DNA of 62,851 bases from Azospirillum melinis (GCF_013340935.1 NZ_WHOS01000042.1:1-62851); one strand, 5' to 3'; shown: positions 8,464 through 16,936, numbered from the stretch's first letter. Notes: generated by a model not told the origin, from the sequence alone. Program-made: numbers and translations.

Positions 8464-8781
8464 TCAGGCCGCGCCGTTGATGCCGGTGATGCGCAGGACG
8501 GTCAGGTCCTGGCGGTGGCCGTTCTTACGGCGGTAGTTCTGGCGGCGCTTCTTCTTGAAGACGATGATCTTCGGGCCGCGATCCTGGGCGACGACCTCGG
8601 CGACGACCGAGGCGCCGGCCACGGTCGGGGTGCCAATGGTGGTGTTGCCTGCGTCGCCGACCATCAGCACGTCATCGAGCGTGATGGAGGCGCCAGCATC
8701 GGCCTCGAGCTTCTCAACACGGATCACGTCGCCATTGGCGACCTTGTACTGCTTGCCGCCGGTGCGGATCACTGCAAACAT
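8464..8781 (-). CDS. rplU: 50S ribosomal protein L21
   Basis: 105 residues from ATG 8781 (MFAVIRTGGKQYKVANGD), which matches the family's normal N-terminus; a GTG three codons upstream is in frame but unnecessary. The protein binds 23S rRNA. It is the first gene of the rplU-rpmA operon. A good promoter (8863-8890) and a terminator-like leader hairpin (8801-8830) lie upstream, so leader-level control of expression is plausible. Confidence 0.97.
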   Translation of the reverse strand: MFAVIRTGGKQYKVANGDVIRVEKLEADAGASITLDDVLMVGDAGNTTIGTPTVAGASVVAEVVAQDRGPKIIVFKKKRRQNYRRKNGHRQDLTVLRITGINGAA

Positions 8782-8800
8782 TGTCGTCACTGCCTATGTC

Positions 8801-8830
8801 AAAACAAACGGCGGGCTTCTCGCCCACCGT
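8801..8830 (-). promoter_or_regulatory. Terminator-like leader hairpin (candidate attenuator) of rplU
   Basis: Within the predicted rplU 5' untranslated region the minus strand reads ACGGTGGGC, loop GAGAA, GCCCGCCGT, then TTGTTTTG. Eight of nine positions pair, and a T-rich tract follows at once. This is the shape of an intrinsic terminator placed between promoter and start codon. Leader control of L21 operons is known in other bacteria; function here is inferred. Confidence 0.5.
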
Positions 8831-8862
8831 TCGATGCGCAAGCCCGTTCATGGGAGCGACGA

Positions 8863-8890
8863 TCTATACTCAAGGTGGCCTGAGAGTCAA
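8863..8890 (-). promoter_or_regulatory. Sigma-70-type promoter of rplU-rpmA
   Basis: On the minus strand, TTGACT (8885-8890) and TATAGA (8863-8868) are separated by 16 bp. Both hexamers are close to consensus. The predicted start of transcription is near 8856, giving a leader of about 75 nt. Confidence 0.75.
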
Positions 8891-8989
8891 CAGGGATACG
8901 GCCGAAAAGCTTCGCATTTTTCTGCAAAAAAGGCTTGCGCGGCCGGAGGCGTTTATATAGGTTCCGCCCACCCCGCCAAACGGGGCAGC

Positions 8990-9079
8990 GGATGGGTGGC
9001 AGAGCGGTTGAATGCACCGCACTCGAAATGCGGCATACCCTCACGGGTATCGGGAGTTCGAATCTCCCCCCATCCGCCA
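8990..9079 (+). tRNA. tRNA-Ser(CGA)
   Basis: 90-nt class II tRNA. The acceptor stem GGATGGG pairs with CCCATCC, and CCA is encoded. The anticodon loop CTCGAAA within CCGCA/TGCGG gives anticodon CGA. A long variable arm (CATACCCTCACGGGTATCG) is typical of serine tRNAs. TTGCGC (8935-8940) and a TATATAGG stretch (8954-8961) upstream may be promoter elements. It faces away from rplU. Confidence 0.96.
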
Positions 9080-9105
9080 TTCTCTCTCACCAGAGAGTAA
9101 ATTGC

Positions 9106-9138
9106 AAAGCGCCAGCCGGATCGGCTAGGCGCTTTTTT
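9106..9138 (+). terminator. Terminator of tRNA-Ser
   Basis: AAGCGCC and GGCGCTT arms enclose a second stem (AGCCG/CGGCT) and are followed by six T residues. It lies 27 bp beyond the tRNA. Confidence 0.8.
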
Positions 9139-9332
9139 CTTGTCCGGCTCGCGGCCGCCTTCGTATCGGTTGCCTTTCTCTCGGCTGCCCCGGTCTTTTC
9201 CGGTTGGGCACCTCCTTTTTCTCCGGGCCGTCGCGATGGCCGTTCCCCCGGCTGGTTTGTTGGTCATCTCAACACCAACGCCCAGATCCCTTCGGTGCGA
9301 TCCGCCAGGGATGCGACCGGAGGGGTGCCGCC

Positions 9333-9995
9333 ATGAACACGCTCAGCCGCCACGACGGGTGCCTGCGCTTCTCCTATGTCGTCGACGGCGGCCTGCGCGT
9401 CGAAGGCACCCACGATCCGGCGGAGCAGGTGCTGGTCCTGAAGGTGACGACGCCGCTGGGGCGGGTGATCCATATGGATGCGATTCCCTGCGACGACCCC
9501 CGTGTCATCCTGGCGGCGCTGCGCGAATGGGGCGAGCCGCCGGAGGAGGTGCGCGACGCTCTGCCTGCGCTGGGCGGCAACGCGATCCTGCTGGAGACGC
9601 GGCTTGGCGACTCGGTGCGCGCCTCTGTCCGCCGCCATGGCATGAAGGTGGAGGTCGTCTTCATCGACGGCGATGGCCGGCGGCTGGCGGAGTTGCGCGC
9701 CGGCAGCCTCGAGGCGCTCGACGCCAAGGCCGGCGGACTGCTGCGCCTGTCGCAGCGGACCCGCGCGGTGCTCAGCGCCTGGCTGTCGGCCGAACCGCTG
9801 TGGCTGGCGGCATTCCTGTTGGGCGGGCCTTTCCTCGGCGCGTTGCTGATCGTCTTCGGCGCGCAGGTATCGCCGGAACAGGTGCTGGTCACTGCCTATG
9901 CCGGGGCTGCCGGGCTGGTCGCCGCCTATGAGCTGCTGCGCGCCGGTTACGCCGAGTGGGTGCTCGCGCCGCCGGACAGCTTTCCGCGCCAGTGA
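9333..9995 (+). CDS. Hypothetical membrane-anchored protein
   Basis: 220 residues from ATG 9333, preceded by GGAGGGG at good spacing. The first 150 residues are soluble and rich in charged residues. Two hydrophobic segments follow near the C-terminus (around PLWLAAFLLGGPFLGALLIV and VLVTAYAGAAGLVAAYELL), so the protein is probably tail-anchored with its bulk in the cytoplasm. No family is recognised. Codon use is like its neighbours. No operon partner is evident: it sits between the tRNA-Ser terminator and a separate secreted-protein gene. Confidence 0.75.
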   Translation: MNTLSRHDGCLRFSYVVDGGLRVEGTHDPAEQVLVLKVTTPLGRVIHMDAIPCDDPRVILAALREWGEPPEEVRDALPALGGNAILLETRLGDSVRASVRRHGMKVEVVFIDGDGRRLAELRAGSLEALDAKAGGLLRLSQRTRAVLSAWLSAEPLWLAAFLLGGPFLGALLIVFGAQVSPEQVLVTAYAGAAGLVAAYELLRAGYAEWVLAPPDSFPRQ

Positions 9996-10126
9996 TCTCC
10001 GGCATTTAATCCGTATCACGGATCTTCCGTTTGACGGAAAAACAAACCCCGACGCTGTGGTGCCAGCTTCGGGAGTCCGACCATCGCCCCGCCCATGACT
10101 GGGCCAAACGACTGGGAGGACATCAC

Positions 10127-10726
10127 ATGACGCAGGCTCGATACTGGATCGCCGGCTGCGCGATTTCCCTTCTGTGCACAGGCACGCTCTCGATGGCATC
10201 CGCCGCGGATCCCGCGCTGGAAGGCGCGGTGCGCAAGGCGGTCAGCCAGCAGGCCCAGCCATGGCTGGCCGATCCGGCGGTGGTGGGCGCGGTGAAATCG
10301 CAGAACAGCAGGAATGCCGGCATCGCCCAGGCCAAGATCGACGAGATGGACAACACCTGGAAGGCGGCGGCTAAGGCGGGAGGCGCCAACCCGGCCTTCG
10401 ATGAGGTCTCGTCGAATGCGGTGTCCAAGCAGTTGAAGCAGGTCGTCGCCGGCAGCAATGGCCGGATCGTCGAAATCCTTCTGATGGACGACCATGGGCT
10501 GAATGTCGGCCAGACTGCCGGGACCTCCGACTTCTGGCAGGGCGACGAGCCGAAATGGCAGAAGATCTTCACCAGCAATGCCGATCTCTACATGACCGAC
10601 CCGGAGAAGGACGACAAGACCGGCGCCATGCTGACCGAGGCCAGCGTTCCGGTGATGGACCCGGCGGGCAAGCAGAAGATCGGCGTGGCGATGATTGTTC
10701 TGGACACCGCGAAGCTGGGCCAATAG
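10127..10726 (+). CDS. Secreted PDC/Cache-like sensor domain protein
   Basis: 199 residues from ATG 10127, with GGGAGGA at ideal spacing. A cleavable signal peptide is clear (about residues 1-27, ending SMASAADP). The mature part has the look of a single periplasmic PDC/Cache sensor domain: IVEILLMDDHGLNVGQTAGTSDFWQGDEPKW, followed by a strand-rich C-terminus. Such domains normally sit at the front of chemoreceptors or kinases; here the domain is free-standing and soluble. The ligand is unknown. It may feed a membrane receptor encoded elsewhere (inference). Confidence 0.78.
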   Translation: MTQARYWIAGCAISLLCTGTLSMASAADPALEGAVRKAVSQQAQPWLADPAVVGAVKSQNSRNAGIAQAKIDEMDNTWKAAAKAGGANPAFDEVSSNAVSKQLKQVVAGSNGRIVEILLMDDHGLNVGQTAGTSDFWQGDEPKWQKIFTSNADLYMTDPEKDDKTGAMLTEASVPVMDPAGKQKIGVAMIVLDTAKLGQ

Positions 10727-10757
10727 GCGTCACCCGCAGCGGCGGTTCGGCAAAGCA

Positions 10758-10790
10758 AACGGCGCCCCGGATGGTCCGGGGCGCCGTTCT
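10758..10790. terminator. Bidirectional hairpin between convergent genes
   Basis: A 14-bp perfect stem (AACGGCGCCCCGGA with TCCGGGGCGCCGTT) has a 3-nt loop and lies between the Cache protein gene and the convergent hsp20 gene. Confidence 0.7.
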
Positions 10791-10828
10791 CATGTCCGCT
10801 TCAAAAGCGGACGGACCGCGTCAGGGCG

Positions 10829-11317
10829 TCAGGCCGCCTGCTGGGTCAGGGCGGGGGCCGGAGCGGGCGTCTCGACCTCCACCGACTGGTTGCCGGCGGC
10901 AGTGACGATCGGAATGCTCCGCGGCTTCATCGCTTCGGGTACCTCGCGCGCCAGCTCGATGTGCAGAAGGCCATTCTGAAGAGACGCGCTGGTCACCTTG
11001 ATGAAATCGGCCAGCTGAAAGCGGCGCTCGAACGCGCGCCCGGCGATACCCCGGTAGAGGAATTGGCCGGTCGGCTCGTCCTTCTTAGCTTTACCAGTGA
11101 CGGTCAACGAGTTCTGGTGAGCGACGATGTTGAGGTCGTCCAGACCAAAGCCGGCAACGGCCATGGTGATCCGGTACGAATCCTCGCTCAGTTTTTCGAT
11201 GTTGTAGGGCGGATAGGACGCCGCCTCGTCACCGGTGGTCGCGGTCTCCAGCAGACGCGACAGACGGTCGAAACCGACGGTGGAACGGAACAGCGGCGAA
11301 AGGTCGTAGCTACGCAT
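10829..11317 (-). CDS. Small heat-shock protein (Hsp20/IbpA-like)
   Basis: 162 residues from ATG 11317, with GGAGG placed 8 bp upstream. The N-terminus MRSYDLSPLFRSTVGFDRL is typical of alphaproteobacterial IbpA/HspA-type proteins. The alpha-crystallin domain spans about residues 38-130 (YNIEKLSEDSYRITMAVAGF, then the LHIELARE strand), followed by a C-terminal extension carrying an I-P-I motif (RSIPIV). It acts as an ATP-independent holdase for unfolding proteins. A sigma-32-like promoter and a ROSE-like leader precede it, so heat control at both transcription and translation is expected. Confidence 0.95.
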   Translation of the reverse strand: MRSYDLSPLFRSTVGFDRLSRLLETATTGDEAASYPPYNIEKLSEDSYRITMAVAGFGLDDLNIVAHQNSLTVTGKAKKDEPTGQFLYRGIAGRAFERRFQLADFIKVTSASLQNGLLHIELAREVPEAMKPRSIPIVTAAGNQSVEVETPAPAPALTQQAA

Positions 11318-11415
11318 GACATATCCTCCGAAAGAGCGATACGGCCATCGAGGACCACGGTCTGGTCGGTCCTCGAAGGTGGGGTTGGAGGCGGACCCCG
11401 TATGGGCATCCGCCT
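11318..11415 (-). promoter_or_regulatory. ROSE-like RNA thermometer in the hsp20 leader
   Basis: The roughly 100-nt leader folds into successive hairpins: GCGGA/TCCGC, a perfect 9-bp stem TCGAGGACC/GGTCCTCGA (11348-11376), and a short, weak final hairpin in which CGCTCTTTC faces the ribosome-binding GGAGGA next to the ATG. This arrangement, with a UCGCU-type segment opposite the Shine-Dalgarno sequence before a small heat-shock gene, is that of alphaproteobacterial ROSE elements. Covariation was not tested. Confidence 0.65.
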
Positions 11416-11427
11416 GACGAGCGAGAG

Positions 11428-11453
11428 ATAATCGGCGCTTTTTCCTGTTCAAG
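11428..11453 (-). promoter_or_regulatory. Sigma-32-like heat-shock promoter
   Basis: CTTGAA (11448-11453 on the minus strand) is followed after 13 bp by a CGATTAT block (11428-11434). CTTGAA matches the RpoH -35 element exactly; the -10 is a partial match. It is placed to drive hsp20 with a leader of about 100 nt. Confidence 0.6.
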
Positions 11454-11581
11454 AGGGCGGTCGCACAAACGCCGGCCAGACCCCGCCTGGGGTTGCCGGG
11501 TACCGCCCAGTCACCAATTGTTAATCAGTTGCGGCAAGGCTCACGCTAGGGCCGTAAGTCCGCGGGAGGGGGCCGACGACC

Positions 11582-12010
11582 ATGACTTCGCACACCTTCT
11601 TCTTCAACGGTCCCTACGACGAGACCATGGCCCTCTTGATCGAGGCGCGGAATTACATCGCCTATCATGATGCGGCTGAACACCGGAAGCTGCCGCCTCA
11701 GGTCCGCTTGCAGATTTCCTACGAATCCATGCGGGTGACCAGCCGCCTGACCCAGGTGATGGCGTGGCTGCTGGCGCAGAAGGCGGTTCATGCCGGCGAG
11801 ATGTCGAAGGAGCAGGCGGCGAGCGAGGATTTCGCGCTGTCCGGAGGCGAGATCTGTTCCGATCCCAGCGGCCCCGACAACGAGGAACTGCCGTCCGGTC
11901 TGCGCAGCCTGCTGGAACGCAGCCACAGCCTCTACATGCGTGTCCACCGGCTGGACGCCATGGTCCGCGCCGATGTGGAGCGCGAGGCCGCCGCGGCGGC
12001 TGTCGGGTAA
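11582..12010 (+). CDS. rcdA: RcdA/DUF1465 family protein (ClpXP adaptor for CtrA degradation)
   Basis: 142 residues. The helical N-terminal region (FFNGPYDETMALLIEARNYI) and SYESMRVTSRLTQVMAWLLAQKAV are the DUF1465/RcdA signature. In Caulobacter RcdA is an adaptor that helps ClpXP, with CpdR and PopA, degrade the cell-cycle regulator CtrA. Whether the same adaptor hierarchy exists here is inference. The ATG at 11582 follows a GGGAGGGGGC-like purine tract. It is a single gene, converging on rpmE and separated from it by a strong terminator. Confidence 0.85.
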   Translation: MTSHTFFFNGPYDETMALLIEARNYIAYHDAAEHRKLPPQVRLQISYESMRVTSRLTQVMAWLLAQKAVHAGEMSKEQAASEDFALSGGEICSDPSGPDNEELPSGLRSLLERSHSLYMRVHRLDAMVRADVEREAAAAAVG

Positions 12011-12068
12011 GCTTGCGGTGGGGGGAAAGGCGGCCGCCGCGCCATATGCAAACGGAAAAGTACAAACG

Positions 12069-12101
12069 AAAAGGGCGTCCGAACCGGTCGGACGCCCTTT
12101 T
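12069..12101. terminator. Bidirectional terminator between rcdA and rpmE
   Basis: A 14-bp perfect stem, AAAAGGGCGTCCGA with TCGGACGCCCTTTT, has a 5-nt loop. A- and T-runs flank both sides, so it can end transcription in both directions. Confidence 0.9.
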
Positions 12102-12131
12102 CGCATCGGCAGGATAGAAGTGCGGTAACGC

Positions 12132-12356
12132 TTACTTCTTGAGGCCGAAGTTCGCGAAGCGCTTGTTGAACTTGGCGATCTGCCCGCCGGTGTCCAGCAG
12201 CTTCTGCACGCCGGTCCAGGCCGGGTGAGACTTCGGGTCGATGTCGAGGCGCAGCGTGTCGCCCGGCTTGCCCATGGTGGAGCGGGTCGTGAACGAGCTG
12301 CCGTCGGTCATGACCACGGTGATCTCGTGATAGTCGGGATGGATGTCAGTCTTCAT
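12132..12356 (-). CDS. rpmE: 50S ribosomal protein L31 (zinc-free type)
   Basis: 74 residues beginning MKTDIHPDYHEITVVMTDGS and ending KFNKRFANFGLKK. The CxxC zinc ligands of classical L31 are absent, so it is the C-minus form usual in alphaproteobacteria. It is a single-gene unit whose 3' end faces rcdA. Length and motif agree with the family. Confidence 0.96.
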   Translation of the reverse strand: MKTDIHPDYHEITVVMTDGSSFTTRSTMGKPGDTLRLDIDPKSHPAWTGVQKLLDTGGQIAKFNKRFANFGLKK

Positions 12357-12565
12357 GGCCGGGGTTCCTGCAAAGCGAGCGGCGTCTATACCAAAACGCC
12401 TTCGCCGGTGCAACCCCGGAATCGAGCCTCGTTCGCGCAGTCTTCGGCGGGTTCCAAGGCCGTTTCTGCGGCGGTTTTGCCCGTCCATCGCCTTGTTGGC
12501 GTCGCCGCACCGCGCTATATGCCACCGATCCGCATCAATAACCCCAACAGACAAGCGGGAACCGC

Positions 12566-14383
12566 GTGGCTCGCCAACCCTCCCCCGACATGATCGCCGC
12601 CTCCGCCCGTGGCGAGGCGGATGCCCGCCGCCGCGACCTCGGCCCCCTGCGCCGGCTGGTGCCGTTCCTGCTTCCCTACAAGTGGCGAATCCTGGGCGCC
12701 ATGGTGGCGCTGACCGTGGCCGCCGGCACCGTGCTGGGGCTGGGGCAGGGGATGCGGGTGCTGATCGACCAGGGTTTCGCCGGCGGCGACACCTCGCTGC
12801 TCGACCGCTCGCTTCTGGTGCTGCTGGCGGTGATCGCGCTGATGGCGGCCTCGACCTATGGCCGCTTCTATCTGGTCAGCTGGATCGGCGAACGGGTGGT
12901 CGCCGACATCCGGCGCGCCGTCTACGACCATGTGCTGACCCTGTCGCCCGGCTTCTTCGAGACGACCAAGACCGGCGAGATCCTGTCGCGCCTGACCACC
13001 GACACCACGCTGTTGCAGGTGGTGGTCGGTTCGTCCGCCTCCATCGCGCTGCGCAACGCGTTGCTGTTCCTGGGCGGCACCGGCATGCTGCTGATCACCT
13101 CGCCCAAGCTGACCGGGCTGGTGGCGCTGGTGGTTCCGCTGGTGGTGGCGCCGATCGTTTTCTTCGGCCGGCGGGTGCGCAAGCTGTCGCGCGACAGCCA
13201 GGACCGCATCGCCGACATCGGCTCCTTCGTGGAGGAGACTTTGGCCGCCATCCGCACGGTCCAGGCCTACACCCACGAGGCCATCGACCGCACCCTGTTC
13301 GGCAAACGGGTGGAGGAAGCCTTCGACGTCGCCATCCGCCGGGTGCGCGTGCGGGCGGTGATGACGGTGATCGTCATCGTTCTGGTCTTCGGCGCCGTCG
13401 GCATCATCCTGTGGATCGGCGGTCATGACGTGGTGGCGGGACGCATCACGCCGGGCCAGCTGTCGGCCTTCGTCATCTATTCCGTGGTGGTCGCCGGGTC
13501 GGTCGGCGCCATCAGCGAGGTGATCGGCGACCTCCAGCGCGCGGCCGGCGCCACCGAGCGTCTGTTCAGCCTGCTGTCCGTCGAGTCGGAAATCCGTGCC
13601 CCGGCCGCGCCGAAGCCGTTGCCCAGCCCGGCGGCGGGAGCGCTGTCCTTCGACAATGTCCGCTTCCACTACCCGTCGCGTCCCGACTGGGCGGCGCTGG
13701 AAGGCTTCTCGCTGGACGTGAGGCCGGGCGAGCGGGTGGCTCTGGTCGGCCCGTCGGGGGCGGGCAAGTCGACGGTGTTCCAGCTTCTGCTGCGCTATTA
13801 CGACCCGCAGGCCGGTTCGGTGCGGCTCGACGGGGTCGATGTGCGCGATGCCGATCCGGTGGATGTGCGCCGCCGTCTCGGCCTCGTCGCCCAGGACCCG
13901 GTGGTGTTCTCCGCCAACGCCTGGGAGAACATCCGCTACGGCCGGCCCGACGCGTCGGATGCCGAGGTGCGCGCCGCCGCCGAGGCCGCCCATGCGCTGG
14001 ACTTCCTCGATGCGCTGCCGGAGGGGTTCGGCACCTTTCTGGGCGAGAAGGGCGTGCGGCTGTCGGGCGGCCAGCGCCAGCGTCTTGCCATCGCCCGCGC
14101 CATCCTGCGCGACCCGCCGGTGCTGCTGCTGGACGAGGCGACCAGCGCGCTGGATGCCGAAAGCGAGCGGATGGTGCAGGACGCGCTCGACCGGCTTATG
14201 CATGGCCGCACCACGCTGATCGTCGCCCACCGGCTGGCGACGGTGCTGAACGCCGACCGCATCGTGGTGATGGACAAGGGCCGCGTGGTGGAGACCGGCA
14301 CCCATGGCGAGCTGGTGGCGCAGGGCGGGCTCTATGCAAGGCTGGCGGCCTTGCAGTTCGACCGCGCGGACGGGGTGGCCTAA
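12566..14383 (+). CDS. ABC transporter, MsbA-like fused permease/ATPase
   Basis: 605 residues from a GTG start with AGCGGGA 5 bp upstream. The N-terminal half has six membrane segments (ABC type-1 exporter fold). The C-terminal ATPase has Walker A GPSGAGKST (395-403), signature LSGGQ (499-503), Walker B LLLLDEATSALD and the switch His in IVAHRLAT. It is a half-transporter acting as a homodimer in the inner membrane, probably exporting a lipid or hydrophobic compound; the substrate is not readable. An in-frame ATG eight codons in is an alternative start. The ABC-2 permease 81 bp downstream is not its partner in any known scheme. Confidence 0.92.
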   Translation: MARQPSPDMIAASARGEADARRRDLGPLRRLVPFLLPYKWRILGAMVALTVAAGTVLGLGQGMRVLIDQGFAGGDTSLLDRSLLVLLAVIALMAASTYGRFYLVSWIGERVVADIRRAVYDHVLTLSPGFFETTKTGEILSRLTTDTTLLQVVVGSSASIALRNALLFLGGTGMLLITSPKLTGLVALVVPLVVAPIVFFGRRVRKLSRDSQDRIADIGSFVEETLAAIRTVQAYTHEAIDRTLFGKRVEEAFDVAIRRVRVRAVMTVIVIVLVFGAVGIILWIGGHDVVAGRITPGQLSAFVIYSVVVAGSVGAISEVIGDLQRAAGATERLFSLLSVESEIRAPAAPKPLPSPAAGALSFDNVRFHYPSRPDWAALEGFSLDVRPGERVALVGPSGAGKSTVFQLLLRYYDPQAGSVRLDGVDVRDADPVDVRRRLGLVAQDPVVFSANAWENIRYGRPDASDAEVRAAAEAAHALDFLDALPEGFGTFLGEKGVRLSGGQRQRLAIARAILRDPPVLLLDEATSALDAESERMVQDALDRLMHGRTTLIVAHRLATVLNADRIVVMDKGRVVETGTHGELVAQGGLYARLAALQFDRADGVA

Positions 14384-14464
14384 GGGGACATCGCCGGGGG
14401 CATCGACGCCTCCGGCCGACCGCGCTACCCTTGCCGCCATCCCCAGCCCCCATGAGGCAATGCG

Positions 14465-15598
14465 ATGGCGCGGATATCGGCGGGCCGCCTGATGGCGGTT
14501 ATGGTGAAGGAATTCATCCAGATGCGGCGCGACCGGCTGACCTTCGCCATGATGGTGGGGGTGCCGATCCTGCAATTGATCCTGTTCGGCTTCGCCATCA
14601 ACTCCGACCCGAAGGCGCTGCCGACCGCGCTTCTGGTCGCCGACTCCGGCCCCTTCGCCCGGACGCTGGTCGCGGCGATGGAGAATTCCCGCTACTTCGC
14701 CATCACCCGCAGCGCCGCTTCGGAGGCCGAGATCGACCGGCTGCTGGCGGAAGGGGAGGTGCAGTTCGCCGTCACCATCCCCCCCGGCTTTGCCCGCGAC
14801 CTCCAGCGCGGCACCCGCCCGGTCCTGCTGGTGGAGGCCGATGCCACCGACCCGGCGGCGACCAGCAACGCCCTGTCGGCGCTGACCGCCATCGCCCGGC
14901 AGGCGCTGAACCCGGACCTGACCGGGCCGCTGGCGAGCTTGCGAACCGGTCCCGACCCGGTCGAACTGCGTGTCCACCGCCGCTACAACCCGGAAGGCAT
15001 CACCCAGTACAATGTGGTGCCCGGCCTGATGGGCGTAGTGCTGACCATGACCATGGTGATGATGACGGCGCTCGCCGTCACCCGCGAGCGGGAACGCGGG
15101 ACCATGGAAAACCTGCTGGCGATGCCGGTGCGCCCGTTCGAGGTGATGCTGGGCAAGATCGTGCCCTTCGTCGTCGTTGGCTATGTCCAAGTGCTGCTGA
15201 TCGTCGTGGCGGCGCGGCTGCTGTTCGACGTGCCGATCGTCGGCAGCCTGGGCCTGCTGTCCGCCGTGCTGATCCTGTTCATCGCCGCCAATCTGGCCGT
15301 CGGCTTCACCTTCTCCACGCTGGCGCGCAACCAGTTGCAGGCGATGCAGATGTCCTTCTTCTTCTTCCTGCCGTCGATGCTGCTGTCCGGCTTCATGTTT
15401 CCCTTCCGCGGCATGCCCGGCTGGGCGCAGGCGGTGGGGGAAATCCTGCCGCTGACCCATTTCCTGCGCATCGTCCGCGGCATCCTGCTGAAGGGGAACG
15501 GACTGGCGGAGATCGCCGCAGAGGTGCTGGCGCTGGCCCTGTTCCTGACGGTGGTCACGGTGGTGGCGCTGAAACGCTATCGCCAGACGCTGGACTGA
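14465..15598 (+). CDS. ABC-2 type transporter permease
   Basis: 377 residues. One N-terminal membrane segment (VGVPILQLILFGFAI) is followed by a large periplasmic domain (about 45-185), then five membrane segments, the layout of YhhJ/YbhR-type ABC-2 permeases. The block RERERGTMENLLAMPVRPFEVMLGK is diagnostic. Such permeases normally pair with a cytoplasmic ATPase and an HlyD-type adaptor, neither of which is next to it here; the upstream gene is a self-contained exporter. Partners may lie elsewhere. Confidence 0.9.
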   Translation: MARISAGRLMAVMVKEFIQMRRDRLTFAMMVGVPILQLILFGFAINSDPKALPTALLVADSGPFARTLVAAMENSRYFAITRSAASEAEIDRLLAEGEVQFAVTIPPGFARDLQRGTRPVLLVEADATDPAATSNALSALTAIARQALNPDLTGPLASLRTGPDPVELRVHRRYNPEGITQYNVVPGLMGVVLTMTMVMMTALAVTRERERGTMENLLAMPVRPFEVMLGKIVPFVVVGYVQVLLIVVAARLLFDVPIVGSLGLLSAVLILFIAANLAVGFTFSTLARNQLQAMQMSFFFFLPSMLLSGFMFPFRGMPGWAQAVGEILPLTHFLRIVRGILLKGNGLAEIAAEVLALALFLTVVTVVALKRYRQTLD

Positions 15599-15755
15599 AC
15601 CGCGGGAACCGCCATGGGGCGCACCACCGATGGCCCGGCTCTGCGCCTGTCCGTTCGGTTGTGCCGCCGGGATGCCTCCTCCATCATTCCTTAACCACGA
15701 CTCCGCTATAGCCGTAACAGTGGCGGTGCTGGCGACGGCGATGCGGGGGGCAGAG

Positions 15756-16724
15756 ATGGGTTTTCGCGCTTTTGGCGGTCGTGCCTTAAAACTGGTCGCG
15801 TGCGTCGGGCTGGCTGTCGCCCTGCTGGCGGCGGGCGAGGCCGACGCCAAATCGCGCAAGAAGAAGCCGGCGCCGATCCCGGCCTACGCTACCAGCGTCG
15901 CCTGGGGGGCGGTGACCGGCCCCTCGCTGGGGGCCGCCAAGTCCATCGGCGGTTATGCCGCCGGCTGCATCGCGGGTGCCCGTGCCCTGCCGCCGGAAGG
16001 CGTCGGCTATCAGGTGATCCGCCTGTCGCGCCAACGCAATTACGGACATCCGGTGCTGGTCGACATGCTGCGCGACTTCGGGCAGCGGGTGGCGCTTTCC
16101 GGGCTGGGCACCGCGCTGATCGGCGACATGGGGCAGGCGCGCGGCGGGCCGATGCCGTCGGGCCATGCCAGCCACCAGATCGGCCTGGATGCCGACGTCT
16201 GGCTGCGTCTGGACCTGCCGCCGATGGGCCGCGCCGGCCGCGAGCGGCTGGACGAGATCAAATATGTCGATTACGACCGCATGCGGGTCACCGAGGACTG
16301 GTCGGACCGTCAGGCGAAGATGATCCAGATCGCCGCCAGCGATGCCCGTGTCACCCGCATCTTCGTCAACCCGGCGATCAAGCTGGCGATGTGCCAGCGC
16401 AGCTGGGCCGACCGCAGCTTCCTGAACAAGCTGCGCCCCTGGCACGGCCATGACGGCCACATGCACATCCGGCTGGGCTGCCCCGCCGGCAGTCCGCAGT
16501 GCGAGCAGCAGGATGCCCAGCCGGAAGGCGACGGCTGCGGGGACGAGCTGATGTCCTGGCTGGACAGCGCCGCTCCCGCCATCGAGCATCCGCCGGGCTA
16601 CAAGCCCGAGCCACGGGTGGTCCGCAAGATGCCGGCAGCCTGCGCTCCCGTGCTGAATGCGGCAGGCACCCGCATGGCGTCGCTGGCCGACTCCGCGGCG
16701 GTGCCGACGAAGGCCGCGCGCTGA
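15756..16724 (+). CDS. mepA: Penicillin-insensitive murein endopeptidase
   Basis: 322 residues from ATG 15756, after a GGGGGGCAG ribosome-binding tract. Signal peptide at about residues 1-30 (ending GEADAKS). The LAS-type metallopeptidase motifs are visible: MPSGHASHQIGLDADVWL and WHGHDGHMHIRLGC, supplying the zinc ligands. It cleaves D-alanyl-meso-diaminopimelate cross-links in the periplasm. Cys pairs near the C-terminus (CPAGSPQC, GDGCGD, ACAP) suggest disulfides. Upstream codons are open but lack coding character. Confidence 0.93.
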   Translation: MGFRAFGGRALKLVACVGLAVALLAAGEADAKSRKKKPAPIPAYATSVAWGAVTGPSLGAAKSIGGYAAGCIAGARALPPEGVGYQVIRLSRQRNYGHPVLVDMLRDFGQRVALSGLGTALIGDMGQARGGPMPSGHASHQIGLDADVWLRLDLPPMGRAGRERLDEIKYVDYDRMRVTEDWSDRQAKMIQIAASDARVTRIFVNPAIKLAMCQRSWADRSFLNKLRPWHGHDGHMHIRLGCPAGSPQCEQQDAQPEGDGCGDELMSWLDSAAPAIEHPPGYKPEPRVVRKMPAACAPVLNAAGTRMASLADSAAVPTKAAR

Positions 16725-16936
16725 CGGGTTGGCGTGTTTCCGTGGAGAAATTTTTCCACTTGCATGCAATTAGCGTCCGTCTAACCTGAGGCTGGACAGA
16801 TTCTTGCGGGTGGTGTGTCCGGTATGTATCGAACAACCGCAGGGATGCTGTGCCGGGTGCTGCCGGCCGGAGTTGGTCGGCGGTGCCGGGAGTCGTTCGG
16901 CGGATGGGGTGCCACGGCGATGACGGACATGGGGAA

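Noticed and set aside
12515..15859. An 1114-codon open frame on the minus strand
   Set aside because: Antisense to the two ABC transporter genes; composition again is that of a GC-rich shadow frame.
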